Positions 6,525 through 17,910 are shown, numbered from the stretch's first letter. The stretch is DNA of 24,287 nucleotides from RGIG3009 sp045653425 (GCA_045653425.1 JAZOLU010000009.1:1-24287); one strand, 5' to 3'. The notes: a model not told the origin generated them from the letters alone. A program made the numbers and translations.

Positions 6525-7517
6525 TCAGCCTGCGTGGTTGGCACAGTGAATGACGTTTACCAGCCGCGCAATTTCGTGAACAACCTCCAACGAGGTGTCG
6601 GTAAACGGTTGCAATGACGTGGCCACCGACAGCACAAACGGATGCTCGCCGTAAACAATGGCACCGTCGTGGAACGCCAAAATGGTGTCCATATCGCCGT
6701 ATTTATGCGCCACCGTGTAGGTGCCCGCGTAAGCGTCACTAATTAAACGCGTTTCCGTGGTGGAGGTAAGCCACGTTTTGAGCCGCGCGGCATCCTCCCC
6801 GCCCCGCGCAATGTAAGCGGCAATGTCCTCAAAATACAAGCCGATGTCCCGCGCGGACAGATACCCGAACCGCGGTTTGGGCAACATCAACGTGCAGTGG
6901 TTGGTACTGTTGGCGGAAATGCCCAGCGAATCCGCATACGCGTTAAATTCCGTAAACCCAAAGCGTTGGTTGAGCATATAATACGCGGTGTTGTCGCTGT
7001 ACCGAATGGCGTATTCCATTAACTCGTCCACCGTAAACTGTGTGCCGCGGGGGTACTTGTCCACATACGTGGAGCCGCCCATTTTGGAGGTGAGGGTGAG
7101 TTTTTCCGTGCCGTCTACCTCCATAGTGAGCAAATGCTTAACATACGGGGCTTTAATCACGCTCGCCGCCTGATAACTGCGGTCGGCGCGAAATTCCAGC
7201 GCGTTGCCGGTTTGTAAATCCTTATAATAAAACGAAATACTGTTGCCGTACCGATTACAGAGCGATTGCAACTCCGCCAGCGCAGCATCCACCGCGCCCT
7301 GCTCGGTAGGCAAATTCACCAGCAGATTGGCCGCTTGCCCCGACACGCTGCTTGCCGGCGTGCGGGTGGTAGTGGTGGTGGGTACCGTGGTGGTTGTGGT
7401 AGTGGGCACCGTGGTGGTTGAGGACAACGCCCCCTCACCGCCGTTGCCGCGCACCAAACACAACAACACGACCACCAACAACGCCGCCGCGCCCAAAAAC
7501 GCCACGTATTTTTTCAT
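6525..7517 (-). CDS. Membrane-anchored class A beta-lactamase-like serine hydrolase
   Basis: 330 residues from an ATG at 7517 with AGAGGGG 6 nt upstream. One N-terminal hydrophobic segment (about residues 4-22) is followed by a Thr-rich linker (about 33-53), then an extracellular PBP/beta-lactamase fold. Catalytic motifs are S119-V-I-K122 (SxxK), S174-D-N176 (SDN) and K272-Y-G274 in place of the KTG motif, with VYGEHPFVLSVAT after it as in the class A family. The omega-loop region (around 210-225, MLPKPRFGYLSARD) has no obvious Glu corresponding to the deacylating Glu166 of class A enzymes. It may therefore be a peptidoglycan-acting or penicillin-binding protein rather than a resistance enzyme. 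It leads the operon; proB starts 13 nt after its stop. Confidence 0.85.
   Translation of the reverse strand: MKKYVAFLGAAALLVVVLLCLVRGNGGEGALSSTTTVPTTTTTTVPTTTTTRTPASSVSGQAANLLVNLPTEQGAVDAALAELQSLCNRYGNSISFYYKDLQTGNALEFRADRSYQAASVIKAPYVKHLLTMEVDGTEKLTLTSKMGGSTYVDKYPRGTQFTVDELMEYAIRYSDNTAYYMLNQRFGFTEFNAYADSLGISANSTNHCTLMLPKPRFGYLSARDIGLYFEDIAAYIARGGEDAARLKTWLTSTTETRLISDAYAGTYTVAHKYGDMDTILAFHDGAIVYGEHPFVLSVATSLQPFTDTSLEVVHEIARLVNVIHCANHAG
7366..7420 (-). repeat. Short imperfect tandem repeat encoding the Thr-rich linker
   Basis: Two diverged copies of a GGTAGTGGG-ACCGTGGTGGTT unit encode the TTTVP / TTTTTTVP / TTTTT linker of the serine hydrolase. Such tracts tend to vary in length between strains. 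Confidence 0.75.
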
Positions 7518-7637
7518 AATTAACCCCTCTTTTGAGCAAGAATTTAACAACCCAGCCGTGTGTTCTTATTTGCAATTTTGGGTAATTTTTCACAACTCAC
7601 GGGGGAGTTGCACACCCAAAACGAGTGAAACTTAAAA

Positions 7638-7666
7638 AATATATAAAAAAACCTGCCAATTCTCAA
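7638..7666 (-). promoter_or_regulatory. Sigma-A promoter of the serine hydrolase-proBAC operon
   Basis: On the minus strand TTGAGA (7666-7661), 17 nt, TATATT (7643-7638). The transcript would have a ~115-nt leader containing one small hairpin (CAACTC/GAGTTG at 7593-7610). I see no T-box or riboswitch in the leader. It is back to back with the rpoB promoter. Confidence 0.7.
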
Positions 7667-7673
7667 AAATTCA

Positions 7674-7702
7674 TTGACAACGGCAGCAAAATCCTGTATT
7701 AT
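7674..7702 (+). promoter_or_regulatory. Sigma-A promoter of rpoBC
   Basis: TTGACA (7674-7679), a 17-nt spacer and TATTAT (7697-7702). Overlapping TATACT (7705-7710) could serve as an alternative -10 but gives poorer spacing. The start would be near 7709, about 150 nt before rpoB. Confidence 0.85.
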
Positions 7703-7710
7703 AGTATACT

Positions 7711-7862
7711 GCACAACCAGCGGAGAGCCAAACAAAAGCTAAAATAAGTGTAGCACATTTGTGCGAAAATTGCAAGGTTTTTTTGGTGTTTCGCTCGGAA
7801 ACAGTCGCCGCTCCCTTGCGGGGGGCGGCACGTGGAATAAAGAACAGGAGTGATGGAAGCCG
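7711..7862 (+). other. rpoB leader region
   Basis: About 150 nt of untranslated leader. It contains a T7 run at 7777-7783 that is not preceded by a convincing stem, and a GC-rich hairpin at 7807-7829 (CCGC and CCC arms with loop TTGC). No open frame or known leader motif is recognised. An AGGAG site lies 12 nt before the rpoB ATG, which is slightly long. Confidence 0.5.
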
Positions 7863-10800
7863 ATGGTCAATATCAAACCGGTACAACTGGGCAAAACCAC
7901 CCGTATGAGCTTCGCGAAAATTAATGAGGTTTTGGATATGCCCAACCTCATTGAAATTCAGAAAAACTCGTATCAGTGGTTTCTGGAGGAAGGTCTTAAA
8001 GACGTGTTTAACGACACTGTCGCCATCACCGACTACACCGGCAATTTATCGCTGGAGTTTTTGGACTACCGACTGGACGAAACCCCCAAATACACCGTGG
8101 AGGAATGCAAGGAGCGCGACGTAACCTATGCCGCGCCTTTGCGCGTGCGCGCTCGTCTTATTAATAAGGAAACAGGGGAAATTAAAGAGTCCGAAGTGTT
8201 TATGGGCGATTTCCCGCTGATGACCGAAAGCGGCACGTTTGTGATTAACGGTGCGGAGCGCGTTATTGTTTCGCAGTTGGTGCGCTCCCCCGGCGTGTAC
8301 TACGGTATGAGTTATGACGGCACGGGTAAAAAGTTGTTTACCTCCACCGTTATCCCCAACCGCGGTGCGTGGCTGGAATATGAGACCGATTCTTCGGATA
8401 TGTTCTTTGTTCGCATTGACAAGAACCGCAAAATTCCGATTACGGTGTTTGTGCGGGCGTTGGGTCTGGGCTCGGATGCGGAATTACTGGATTTCTTTGG
8501 CGAGGACGAGCGTATTCTTGCCACGATGGAAAAGGATATTACCAAAAACACCGAGGAAGCGTTGCTGGAAGTGTACCGCAAGTTGCGCCCCGGTGAGCCG
8601 CTGACGTTGGAAAACTCGCAGCAGCATTTGGAAAACCTGTTCTTTGACCCTCGCCGGTACGATTTGTCCCGCGTGGGGCGTTACAAATACAACAAAAAGC
8701 TGGGCATTGCCAACCGCTTGGCGGGTTGCCGTTTGAGCCGTCCCGTGGTGGACCCCGCCACCGGCGAGGTGTTGGCGGAAGCCGGCGAAGTGATTCGCAC
8801 CGACCGCGCACGCGCCATTGAGGACGCGGGTGTATGCGTGGCGTACGTCTTGTCCGAAGCACACGGCGAACAGCACGAAGTGAAAATTGTCTCCAACGGT
8901 ATGGTAGACCTTGCCAAGTTTGTGAGCACCGAAGTGTACGAAGCCGTAAAGAAAGTGGTTAACGAGCGCGTGCGTTTTTCGGTGTTGCAGGAGATTTTGG
9001 AAGCCGCCGAGAACGACGAAGCACTGACCGAGCAATTGCTCGCCCGCGCGACCGAGTTGGTTCCCAACCACATTATTGTGGACGATATTCTCGCCTCCAT
9101 TAACTACGTGAACTGCCTGGCGCACGACGTGGGCACGACCGACGACATTGACCACTTGGGCAACCGCCGTATTCGCTCGATGGGCGAACTGCTGCAAAAC
9201 CAGTTCCGTATTGGTTTTGCCCGCATGGAACGTGTTATCCGCGAGCGTATGGCGCTGCAAGCGCAGGATATGGAAACCGTTACCCCGCAGGCGTTAATTA
9301 ACATTCGCCCCGTGGTGGCGGCCATTAAAGAGTTCTTTGGCTCTTCCCCGCTTTCGCAGTTTATGGACCAGAACAACCCGTTGGCGGAACTGACACACAA
9401 ACGTCGTTTGTCCGCTTTGGGTCCCGGTGGTTTGTCGCGCGACCGCGCCGGATTTGAAGTGCGTGACGTGCATTACACCCACTACGGCCGTATGTGCCCC
9501 ATTGAAACGCCGGAAGGTCCCAACATTGGTTTGATTTCGTATTTGGCGACCTTTGCCCGCATTAACCAATACGGGTTTGTGGAAGCTCCGTTCCGCCGCG
9601 TGGATAAGGAAACCGGCATTGTCACCGACGAAGTGGTGTATATGCCCGCGGATATGGAAGACGAATTTATTGTGGCGCAGGCCAACGAACCGCTGGATGA
9701 GCAGGGGCGTTTTGTGCGCAACCGCGTAAACGCCCGCCACCGCAGCGAATTTTTGGAGATTGAAAGCAGCAAAATTGACTATATGGACGTTTCGCCCAAG
9801 ATGGTCGTTTCCGTGGCTACCGCGATGATTCCGTTCTTGGAGAACGACGACGCCAACCGTGCGTTGATGGGCTCTAACATGCAACGTCAAGCCGTGCCGC
9901 TGCTGAAAACCGAATCCCCCATTGTGGGTACCGGTATGGAATATAAAGCGGGTGTGGACTCCGGTGTGTGCGTGCTGGCCAAGCACGCGGGCACGGTTAC
10001 GGATATTTCTGCCGACCGCGTAAAGGTTCAGCGTGACGGCGACGGCACGATTGACACCTACCAGTTGGTGAAATTTGGCCGTTCCAACCAAGGCACCTGC
10101 ATTAACCAGCGCCCCGTGGTGGCACCGGGTCAGCACCTGGAAGCGAACGACGTGATTGCCGATGGCCCCGCCACCTGCAATGGCGAGATTGCGCTGGGTA
10201 AAAACGCGCTTATCGGCTTTATGACGTGGGAAGGCTACAACTACGAAGACGCCGTTTTGATTAACGAAAAAATGGTGCAAGAGGACGTGTTCACCTCCAT
10301 TCACATTGAGGAATACGAGATGGAGGCCCGCGACACCAAGTTGGGGCCGGAGGAGATTACCCGTGATATTCCCAACGTGGGCGACGACGCGCTGAAAGAT
10401 TTGGACGAGCGCGGCATTATCCGCATTGGGGCGGAAGTGCGTGCGGGCGATATTTTGGTGGGTAAGGTGACGCCCAAGGGCGAAACCGAACTGACCGCCG
10501 AGGAACGCCTGTTGCGTGCCATCTTTGGCGAAAAAGCGCGCGAAGTGCGCGATACCTCGTTGCGTGTGCCGCACGGCGAGTACGGTATTATTGTGGACGT
10601 TAAGGTGTTCACGCGCGAAAACTGCGATGAACTCAGCCCCGGTGTGAATATGGTGGTTCGCTGCTACATTGCCCAAAAGCGCAAAATCAGCGTGGGCGAT
10701 AAAATGGCCGGCCGTCACGGTAACAAGGGTGTTGTGTCCCGCATTTTGCCGAGCGAAGATATGCCGTTCCTGCCCGACGGTACACCGTTGGATATTGTGT

Positions 10801-11591
10801 TGAACCCGCTGGGTGTTCCCTCGCGTATGAACATTGGTCAGGTGCTGGAAGTGCACTTGGGCTATGCGGCGGCGGCACTGGGCTTTAAGGTGATGACGCC
10901 GGTGTTTGACGGCGCGCACGAAACCGACGTTCAGGAATTGCTGGAACAAGCCGGCAAAAACCCCAACGGTAAAACCGTGCTGTACGACGGACGTACCGGT
11001 GAACAGTTTGACAACCCCGTTACGGTGGGTTATATGTATTATTTGAAACTGCATCACCTGGTTGACGATAAAATTCACGCCCGTTCCACCGGCCCGTACT
11101 CGCTGGTAACCCAGCAACCGCTGGGCGGTAAGGCGCAGTTTGGCGGTCAGCGTTTTGGTGAAATGGAAGTGTGGGCACTGGAAGCGTACGGCGCCGCCTA
11201 TACGTTGCAGGAAATCCTCACCGTGATGTCCGACGACGTGGTGGGCCGTGTGAAAACCTATGAATCTATTGTGAAAGGTCAGAACGTGCCCAAATCCGGC
11301 GTGCCGGAATCCTTTAAGGTATTGGTGAAGGAACTGCAATCGTTGGGTCTGGACGTGAAGGTGCTTAACAAAGACAAGCAGGAAATTGACCTAATGCAGA
11401 CGTTTGAGGACGACGATGACCTTACGCCGATTACGGTGGGTTCTGCCGACGACGAGGCGTTTAGCACCGTTACCAACGAGGATGAGTTGGACGGTTATGC
11501 CGTGGAAGAGCCCGAGATTGAGGACATATTCGGTGTTGAACTGTTTGACGGCAACGATGCAGATTACTCGGACGATTCCGAGAATCTTTAA
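7863..11591 (+). CDS. rpoB: DNA-directed RNA polymerase subunit beta
   Basis: 1242 residues, typical for clostridial beta. It forms half of the RNA polymerase active-site cleft. The rifampicin pocket is easy to place: SSPLSQFMDQNNPLAELTHK starts at residue 494, so D502, H512 and S517 correspond to E. coli D516, H526 and S531, and all are wild type. Downstream are ALGPGGLSRDRAGFEVRDVH, MCPIETPEGPNIGLI, the KMAGRHGNKG lysine region, and the C-terminal GGKAQFGGQRFGEMEVWALEA block that contacts beta prime. A strongly acidic tail of roughly 60 residues ends the protein. The start ATG gives MVNIKPVQLGKTTRMSF. rpoC follows after 18 nt. Confidence 0.99.
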   Translation: MVNIKPVQLGKTTRMSFAKINEVLDMPNLIEIQKNSYQWFLEEGLKDVFNDTVAITDYTGNLSLEFLDYRLDETPKYTVEECKERDVTYAAPLRVRARLINKETGEIKESEVFMGDFPLMTESGTFVINGAERVIVSQLVRSPGVYYGMSYDGTGKKLFTSTVIPNRGAWLEYETDSSDMFFVRIDKNRKIPITVFVRALGLGSDAELLDFFGEDERILATMEKDITKNTEEALLEVYRKLRPGEPLTLENSQQHLENLFFDPRRYDLSRVGRYKYNKKLGIANRLAGCRLSRPVVDPATGEVLAEAGEVIRTDRARAIEDAGVCVAYVLSEAHGEQHEVKIVSNGMVDLAKFVSTEVYEAVKKVVNERVRFSVLQEILEAAENDEALTEQLLARATELVPNHIIVDDILASINYVNCLAHDVGTTDDIDHLGNRRIRSMGELLQNQFRIGFARMERVIRERMALQAQDMETVTPQALINIRPVVAAIKEFFGSSPLSQFMDQNNPLAELTHKRRLSALGPGGLSRDRAGFEVRDVHYTHYGRMCPIETPEGPNIGLISYLATFARINQYGFVEAPFRRVDKETGIVTDEVVYMPADMEDEFIVAQANEPLDEQGRFVRNRVNARHRSEFLEIESSKIDYMDVSPKMVVSVATAMIPFLENDDANRALMGSNMQRQAVPLLKTESPIVGTGMEYKAGVDSGVCVLAKHAGTVTDISADRVKVQRDGDGTIDTYQLVKFGRSNQGTCINQRPVVAPGQHLEANDVIADGPATCNGEIALGKNALIGFMTWEGYNYEDAVLINEKMVQEDVFTSIHIEEYEMEARDTKLGPEEITRDIPNVGDDALKDLDERGIIRIGAEVRAGDILVGKVTPKGETELTAEERLLRAIFGEKAREVRDTSLRVPHGEYGIIVDVKVFTRENCDELSPGVNMVVRCYIAQKRKISVGDKMAGRHGNKGVVSRILPSEDMPFLPDGTPLDIVLNPLGVPSRMNIGQVLEVHLGYAAAALGFKVMTPVFDGAHETDVQELLEQAGKNPNGKTVLYDGRTGEQFDNPVTVGYMYYLKLHHLVDDKIHARSTGPYSLVTQQPLGGKAQFGGQRFGEMEVWALEAYGAAYTLQEILTVMSDDVVGRVKTYESIVKGQNVPKSGVPESFKVLVKELQSLGLDVKVLNKDKQEIDLMQTFEDDDDLTPITVGSADDEAFSTVTNEDELDGYAVEEPEIEDIFGVELFDGNDADYSDDSENL

Positions 11592-11609
11592 GAGAGGGGG
11601 CTGAACAGT

Positions 11610-15218
<3,609 letters not shown>

Positions 15219-15234
15219 ACTCCATAGGCAACGG

Positions 15235-15274
15235 AAAAGAGGGTCTCATTTTACAATGAGCTCCCTCTTTTTTG
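15235..15274 (+). terminator. Rho-independent terminator of rpoBC
   Basis: The stem AAAAGAGGG...CCCTCTTTT with an inner CTCATT/AATGAG stem is followed by a T-run. It lies 16 nt beyond the rpoC stop codon, just before hairpin element copy A. Confidence 0.93.
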
Positions 15275-15280
15275 TCTGTT

Positions 15281-15505
15281 AAGTGATATGCTGACTAAAG
15301 TCAGCGTGATATTTTCGCGTTGCGAAAGTGATATGAAACCGTTTGGGTTTCGTGATATTCTATTCGCCGCAAAACTTGGCGTCGCCAAATAACACTCGGC
15401 TGTAAGCCGAATATCACTGCGCAGCAATATCCCTCGCCGTAAGGCGAATAGAGTTGCAGAAATGTTAGCTGAGAACATTTCTGCTTGGGTGGGGGTGTGC
15501 TTTTT
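15281..15505 (+). repeat. Hairpin-array element, copy A (unrecognised family)
   Basis: Eight short hairpins in a row: HP1 15290-15305, HP2 15313-15327, HP3 15335-15351, HP4 15376-15388, HP5 15396-15410, HP6 15418-15426, HP7 15434-15447, and a long HP8 15456-15484 (11-bp stem). The first four linkers read GTGATAT(T), and later linkers read ATAACACT, ATATCACT and AATATCCCT. Nine bases at 15360-15368 (CTATTCGCC) can also pair with GGCGAATAG at 15443-15451. The element ends in TTTTT at 15501-15505. It fills most of the gap between the rpoC terminator and the apt promoter and contains no gene. Two relatives lie at 16133-16356 and 23701-23919. I do not recognise a named family. Confidence 0.85.
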
Positions 15506-15544
15506 GTATGCAACTCATTTTTGCAGAAAATGGAATTTCTCGTC

Positions 15545-15573
15545 TTTACTTTTGGGGGGATTTCTGTTACAGT
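15545..15573 (+). promoter_or_regulatory. Candidate sigma-A promoter of apt
   Basis: TTTACT (15545-15550), 17 nt, TACAGT (15568-15573). Each box matches the consensus at 4 of 6 positions. It lies 40 nt after hairpin element A and gives a short leader ending in AAAGGAGG. Confidence 0.5.
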
Positions 15574-15600
15574 AGAGGTATCTCAAAGGAGGCGTTTCCT

Positions 15601-16125
15601 ATGAAAACGGTAAAAGATTATGTGGTGACTATCCCGGATTTTCCCGAACCGGGCATTATGTTTCGCGACCTTACCTCGGTGTTACAGGACGCGGACGGCT
15701 TGCAGTTGGCGATTGAGGAATTGCAACGGTTGCTGGAAAACGTGGAGTTTGACGTGATTGTGGGTGCGGAATCGCGCGGGTTCATTTTGGGCGCGCCGCT
15801 GGCTTACAACCTACATAAGCCGTTTGTGCCCATTCGCAAACAGGGAAAACTCCCGCGCGAGGTGGTGTGGCAGGAATACGAACTGGAATACGGCTCGGCG
15901 GTGATTGAAATGCACCGCGATGCCATTTTGCCCGGCCAGCGCGTGGTGCTGGTGGACGACTTGCTTGCCACCGGCGGTACGATGGCCGCTTGCATTAAAC
16001 TGGTGGAAGAAGTGGGCGGTACGGTGGAAAAAGTTCTGTTTTTAATGGAACTGGAAGGACTGAACGGCCGCGCCCCGCTTGCCGGTTACAACGTACAATC
16101 CGTTGTGAGTTACGAGGGAAAATAA
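15601..16125 (+). CDS. apt: Adenine phosphoribosyltransferase
   Basis: 174 residues, the usual APRT length. It salvages adenine by joining it to PRPP to form AMP in the cytoplasm. The N-terminus IPDFPEPGIMFRDLT is the family signature (11-25). VGAESRGFILG (54-64) and the PRPP-binding motif VVLVDDLLATGGT (115-127) are intact, with the two adjacent aspartates. The ATG at 15601 has AAAGGAGG 8 nt upstream. An in-frame extension to 15508 would run into hairpin element A and its T-run and is rejected. The gene stands alone, and hairpin element C starts 7 nt after its stop on the other strand. Confidence 0.97.
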   Translation: MKTVKDYVVTIPDFPEPGIMFRDLTSVLQDADGLQLAIEELQRLLENVEFDVIVGAESRGFILGAPLAYNLHKPFVPIRKQGKLPREVVWQEYELEYGSAVIEMHRDAILPGQRVVLVDDLLATGGTMAACIKLVEEVGGTVEKVLFLMELEGLNGRAPLAGYNVQSVVSYEGK

Positions 16126-16132
16126 CGTACAT

Positions 16133-16356
16133 AAAAAGGACCGAGCCGTAGGCCAAGTACCCGTAAGGATACTTGGCCAGTTTTATTCGCCTTACGGCGA
16201 GTTATATTGCTTCGCAGTTATATTTGGACTTTGTCCAAGTGTTATTGCCTGCGGCAGTTTATTGGCGAATAAAATATCACTGAAACCGTAAGGTTTCAAT
16301 ATCACTTTTGCCGATAGGCAAAAATATCACTGTGAGACCTGTCTCACAATATCACT
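16133..16356 (-). repeat. Hairpin-array element, copy C (minus orientation)
   Basis: Same architecture as copies A and B, read on the minus strand from 16356 down to 16133. HP1 (16332-16347) has arms GTGAGAC/GTCTCAC as in copy B. HP2 (TTTTGCC/GGCAAAA), HP3 (GAAACC/GGTTTC), HP4-HP6 and HP7 (TCGCC/GGCGA, 16187-16200) follow, then a long HP8 at 16151-16178. The long-range pair TTTTATTCGCC (16274-16264 on the minus strand) with GGCGAATAAAA (16191-16181) is a perfect 11 bp. It ends in TTTTT (16137-16133), 7 nt from the apt stop codon. It occupies the otherwise empty gap between apt and the antiporter. Confidence 0.85.
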
Positions 16357-16415
16357 ATTACAGTTTGCGTTTTTATTCTTTGAGATAGGTATTATTCAAA
16401 GTACGTAACCCACTA

Positions 16416-16449
16416 TGACACTTTCGCTTTTGCGCAAAGTGTCATTTTT
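16416..16449 (+). terminator. Terminator facing the plus strand after apt and element C
   Basis: Stem TGACACTTT-CGC / GCG-(C)-AAAGTGTCA with loop TTTT and one bulged C, followed by TTTTT on the plus strand. A transcript from apt that reads through element C would stop here. Confidence 0.75.
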
Positions 16450-16455
16450 ATATAC

Positions 16456-16494
16456 AAAAACAGAGAGACAACTTCCTTGCCAAGTGTCTCTCTG
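16456..16494 (-). terminator. Terminator of the CPA2 antiporter gene
   Basis: Stem CAGAGAGACA (16461-16470) with TGTCTCTCTG (16485-16494), plus three inner pairs, followed on the minus strand by five T (16460-16456). It lies 21 nt beyond the antiporter stop codon. Confidence 0.88.
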
Positions 16495-16515
16495 TCTCGG
16501 TCCTTTTTGTTTGTG

Positions 16516-17811
16516 TTACTCGGATTGCGTTTTTGCAGCCGCCAGTTTGTGGTGACGGCGGTTTTTGACATCCTCCGCAATGGGGTGAATTTCGCCCGCG
16601 GCGGTGAGTGCCAAGCGGGTGCATATTGGCCCGAACAGTTCGTAAATGAGCACCGCAAACAACGTGATGTTGCGAATGAGATGCCCCTGCTCCCCCAACT
16701 GCATGGCCGTGGTGCACATACCCAGTGCCACGCCCGCCTGCGGCAGCAACGTAATACCGAGATATTTGCAAATTTTCGGTTCGCACCGTACCAGTTTGGC
16801 ACTGCCCAGCGCGCCGAAATATTTGCCCAGCGAACGCGTGACAATGTACATAGCACCAATGCCGACGATGGCCACATCCGCGAACACGCCGAGTTCCAGT
16901 TCCGCACCGCTGATGACAAAAAACAACGCGAACAGAGGCGACGTCCATTTATCCGATGCCGCCATTAAGTCGTGCGATAACGGGCACAGGTTGCAGAATA
17001 CCGTGCCGAGCATCATACACACCAGCAATGAGGAAAAGTGAACGTGTACCGGCCCAACGTGAAATTCCAGCGACGACAGTGCCGCGGTGAGAAACACCAG
17101 CGCAATGGTGAGATTCAAGCGGTTGGTGTTGGAATTGAACAGTTTTTCCAGTTGAGTGAGCACCCAGCCCATTACGGCACCGAGTGCGAGCGAACAGGCA
17201 ATTTCCACCAAGGGGTTGACCAAAATGGAGACCAAGTCCACCTCACCGCTGACCAGAGTTTTGGCAATGCCAAACGAGACCGCAAACACCACCAGACCCA
17301 CGGCGTCATCCAACGCAACAATGGGTAACAACAGTTTGGTGAGGGGGCCTTTGGCCTTGTACTGCCGCACCACCATAAGCGTGGCGGCGGGGGCGGTGGC
17401 GGTGGCAATGGCACCCAGCGTGAGCACCTGCGGTAACGTGAGTTTATCCGGCATAAGATAATACAGACCAAGCAACCCCAAATCTACCAGCAAGGTGGCA
17501 ACCAACGCCTGCAACACGCCGATAACCAACGCTTGTTTGCCGGTTTTTTTGAGTTCGCTCACGCGAAATTCGTTACCAATGGCAAACGCAATAAACCCGA
17601 GTGCCACTTCCGATACCAGCGACAAGCCGGCAACCGCTTCCCCCGTGGCAAAGCCCAAGCCGTTAATGCCCAACGCGCCCAAGCAGTACGGACCCACCAG
17701 CACGCCCGCAATAAGGTACGCGGTGACGGACGGCAAGCGCAACGGCTTGAACAGGCGGGTCATAAGCAAGCCCGCCAGCAGGGCAACAGACACGGATAAT
17801 AACACGTTCAC
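16516..17811 (-). CDS. CPA2-family cation:proton antiporter
   Basis: 431 residues, mostly hydrophobic, with about 12 membrane segments. The N-terminal LRLPSVTAYLIAGVLVGP (25-41) is the CPA2 first-helix block. ATATAPAATLMVVR (136-149) is the unwound-helix region. ALDDAVGLVVF (166-176) holds the paired aspartates D168-D169 typical of electrogenic members such as NapA/GerN. There is no cytoplasmic TrkA-N/RCK domain, so it is a bare transporter rather than a KefB-type channel. The cation (Na+ or K+) cannot be decided. The start is a GTG at 17811-17809 with AAGGAAG 9 nt upstream. It is transcribed alone and ends in a terminator. Confidence 0.92.
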   Translation of the reverse strand: MNVLLSVSVALLAGLLMTRLFKPLRLPSVTAYLIAGVLVGPYCLGALGINGLGFATGEAVAGLSLVSEVALGFIAFAIGNEFRVSELKKTGKQALVIGVLQALVATLLVDLGLLGLYYLMPDKLTLPQVLTLGAIATATAPAATLMVVRQYKAKGPLTKLLLPIVALDDAVGLVVFAVSFGIAKTLVSGEVDLVSILVNPLVEIACSLALGAVMGWVLTQLEKLFNSNTNRLNLTIALVFLTAALSSLEFHVGPVHVHFSSLLVCMMLGTVFCNLCPLSHDLMAASDKWTSPLFALFFVISGAELELGVFADVAIVGIGAMYIVTRSLGKYFGALGSAKLVRCEPKICKYLGITLLPQAGVALGMCTTAMQLGEQGHLIRNITLFAVLIYELFGPICTRLALTAAGEIHPIAEDVKNRRHHKLAAAKTQSE

Positions 17812-17910
17812 AACAGTTCGCTTCCTTTTTTACAACATCTGACCTATTGTACTCCCAAGTGCCGCAAAAAGCAAGAGGAAGTTACAAATAAAAAACACCA
17901 AATAACACGT

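Noticed and set aside
7518..7637. Possible T-box or proline riboswitch in the leader of the serine hydrolase-proBAC operon
   Set aside because: No T-box sequence, specifier loop or terminator/antiterminator pair was seen; only one small hairpin.
7765..7783. Possible attenuator (stem plus T7) in the rpoB leader
   Set aside because: Only three consecutive base pairs form before a mismatch, so the stem is too weak for a terminator.
9294..11339. Very long open frame on the minus strand opposite rpoB (681 codons), with similar ones opposite rpoC (12411-14747) and fusA (19877-21511)
   Set aside because: These are antisense shadows created by the codon bias of highly expressed GC-rich genes. They are rich in His, Val and Asn, lack ribosome sites and resemble no family.
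15508..15600. In-frame N-terminal extension of apt
   Set aside because: It would start just after the T-run of element A and run through the promoter and AAAGGAGG site. The APRT family begins near MKTVKDY.
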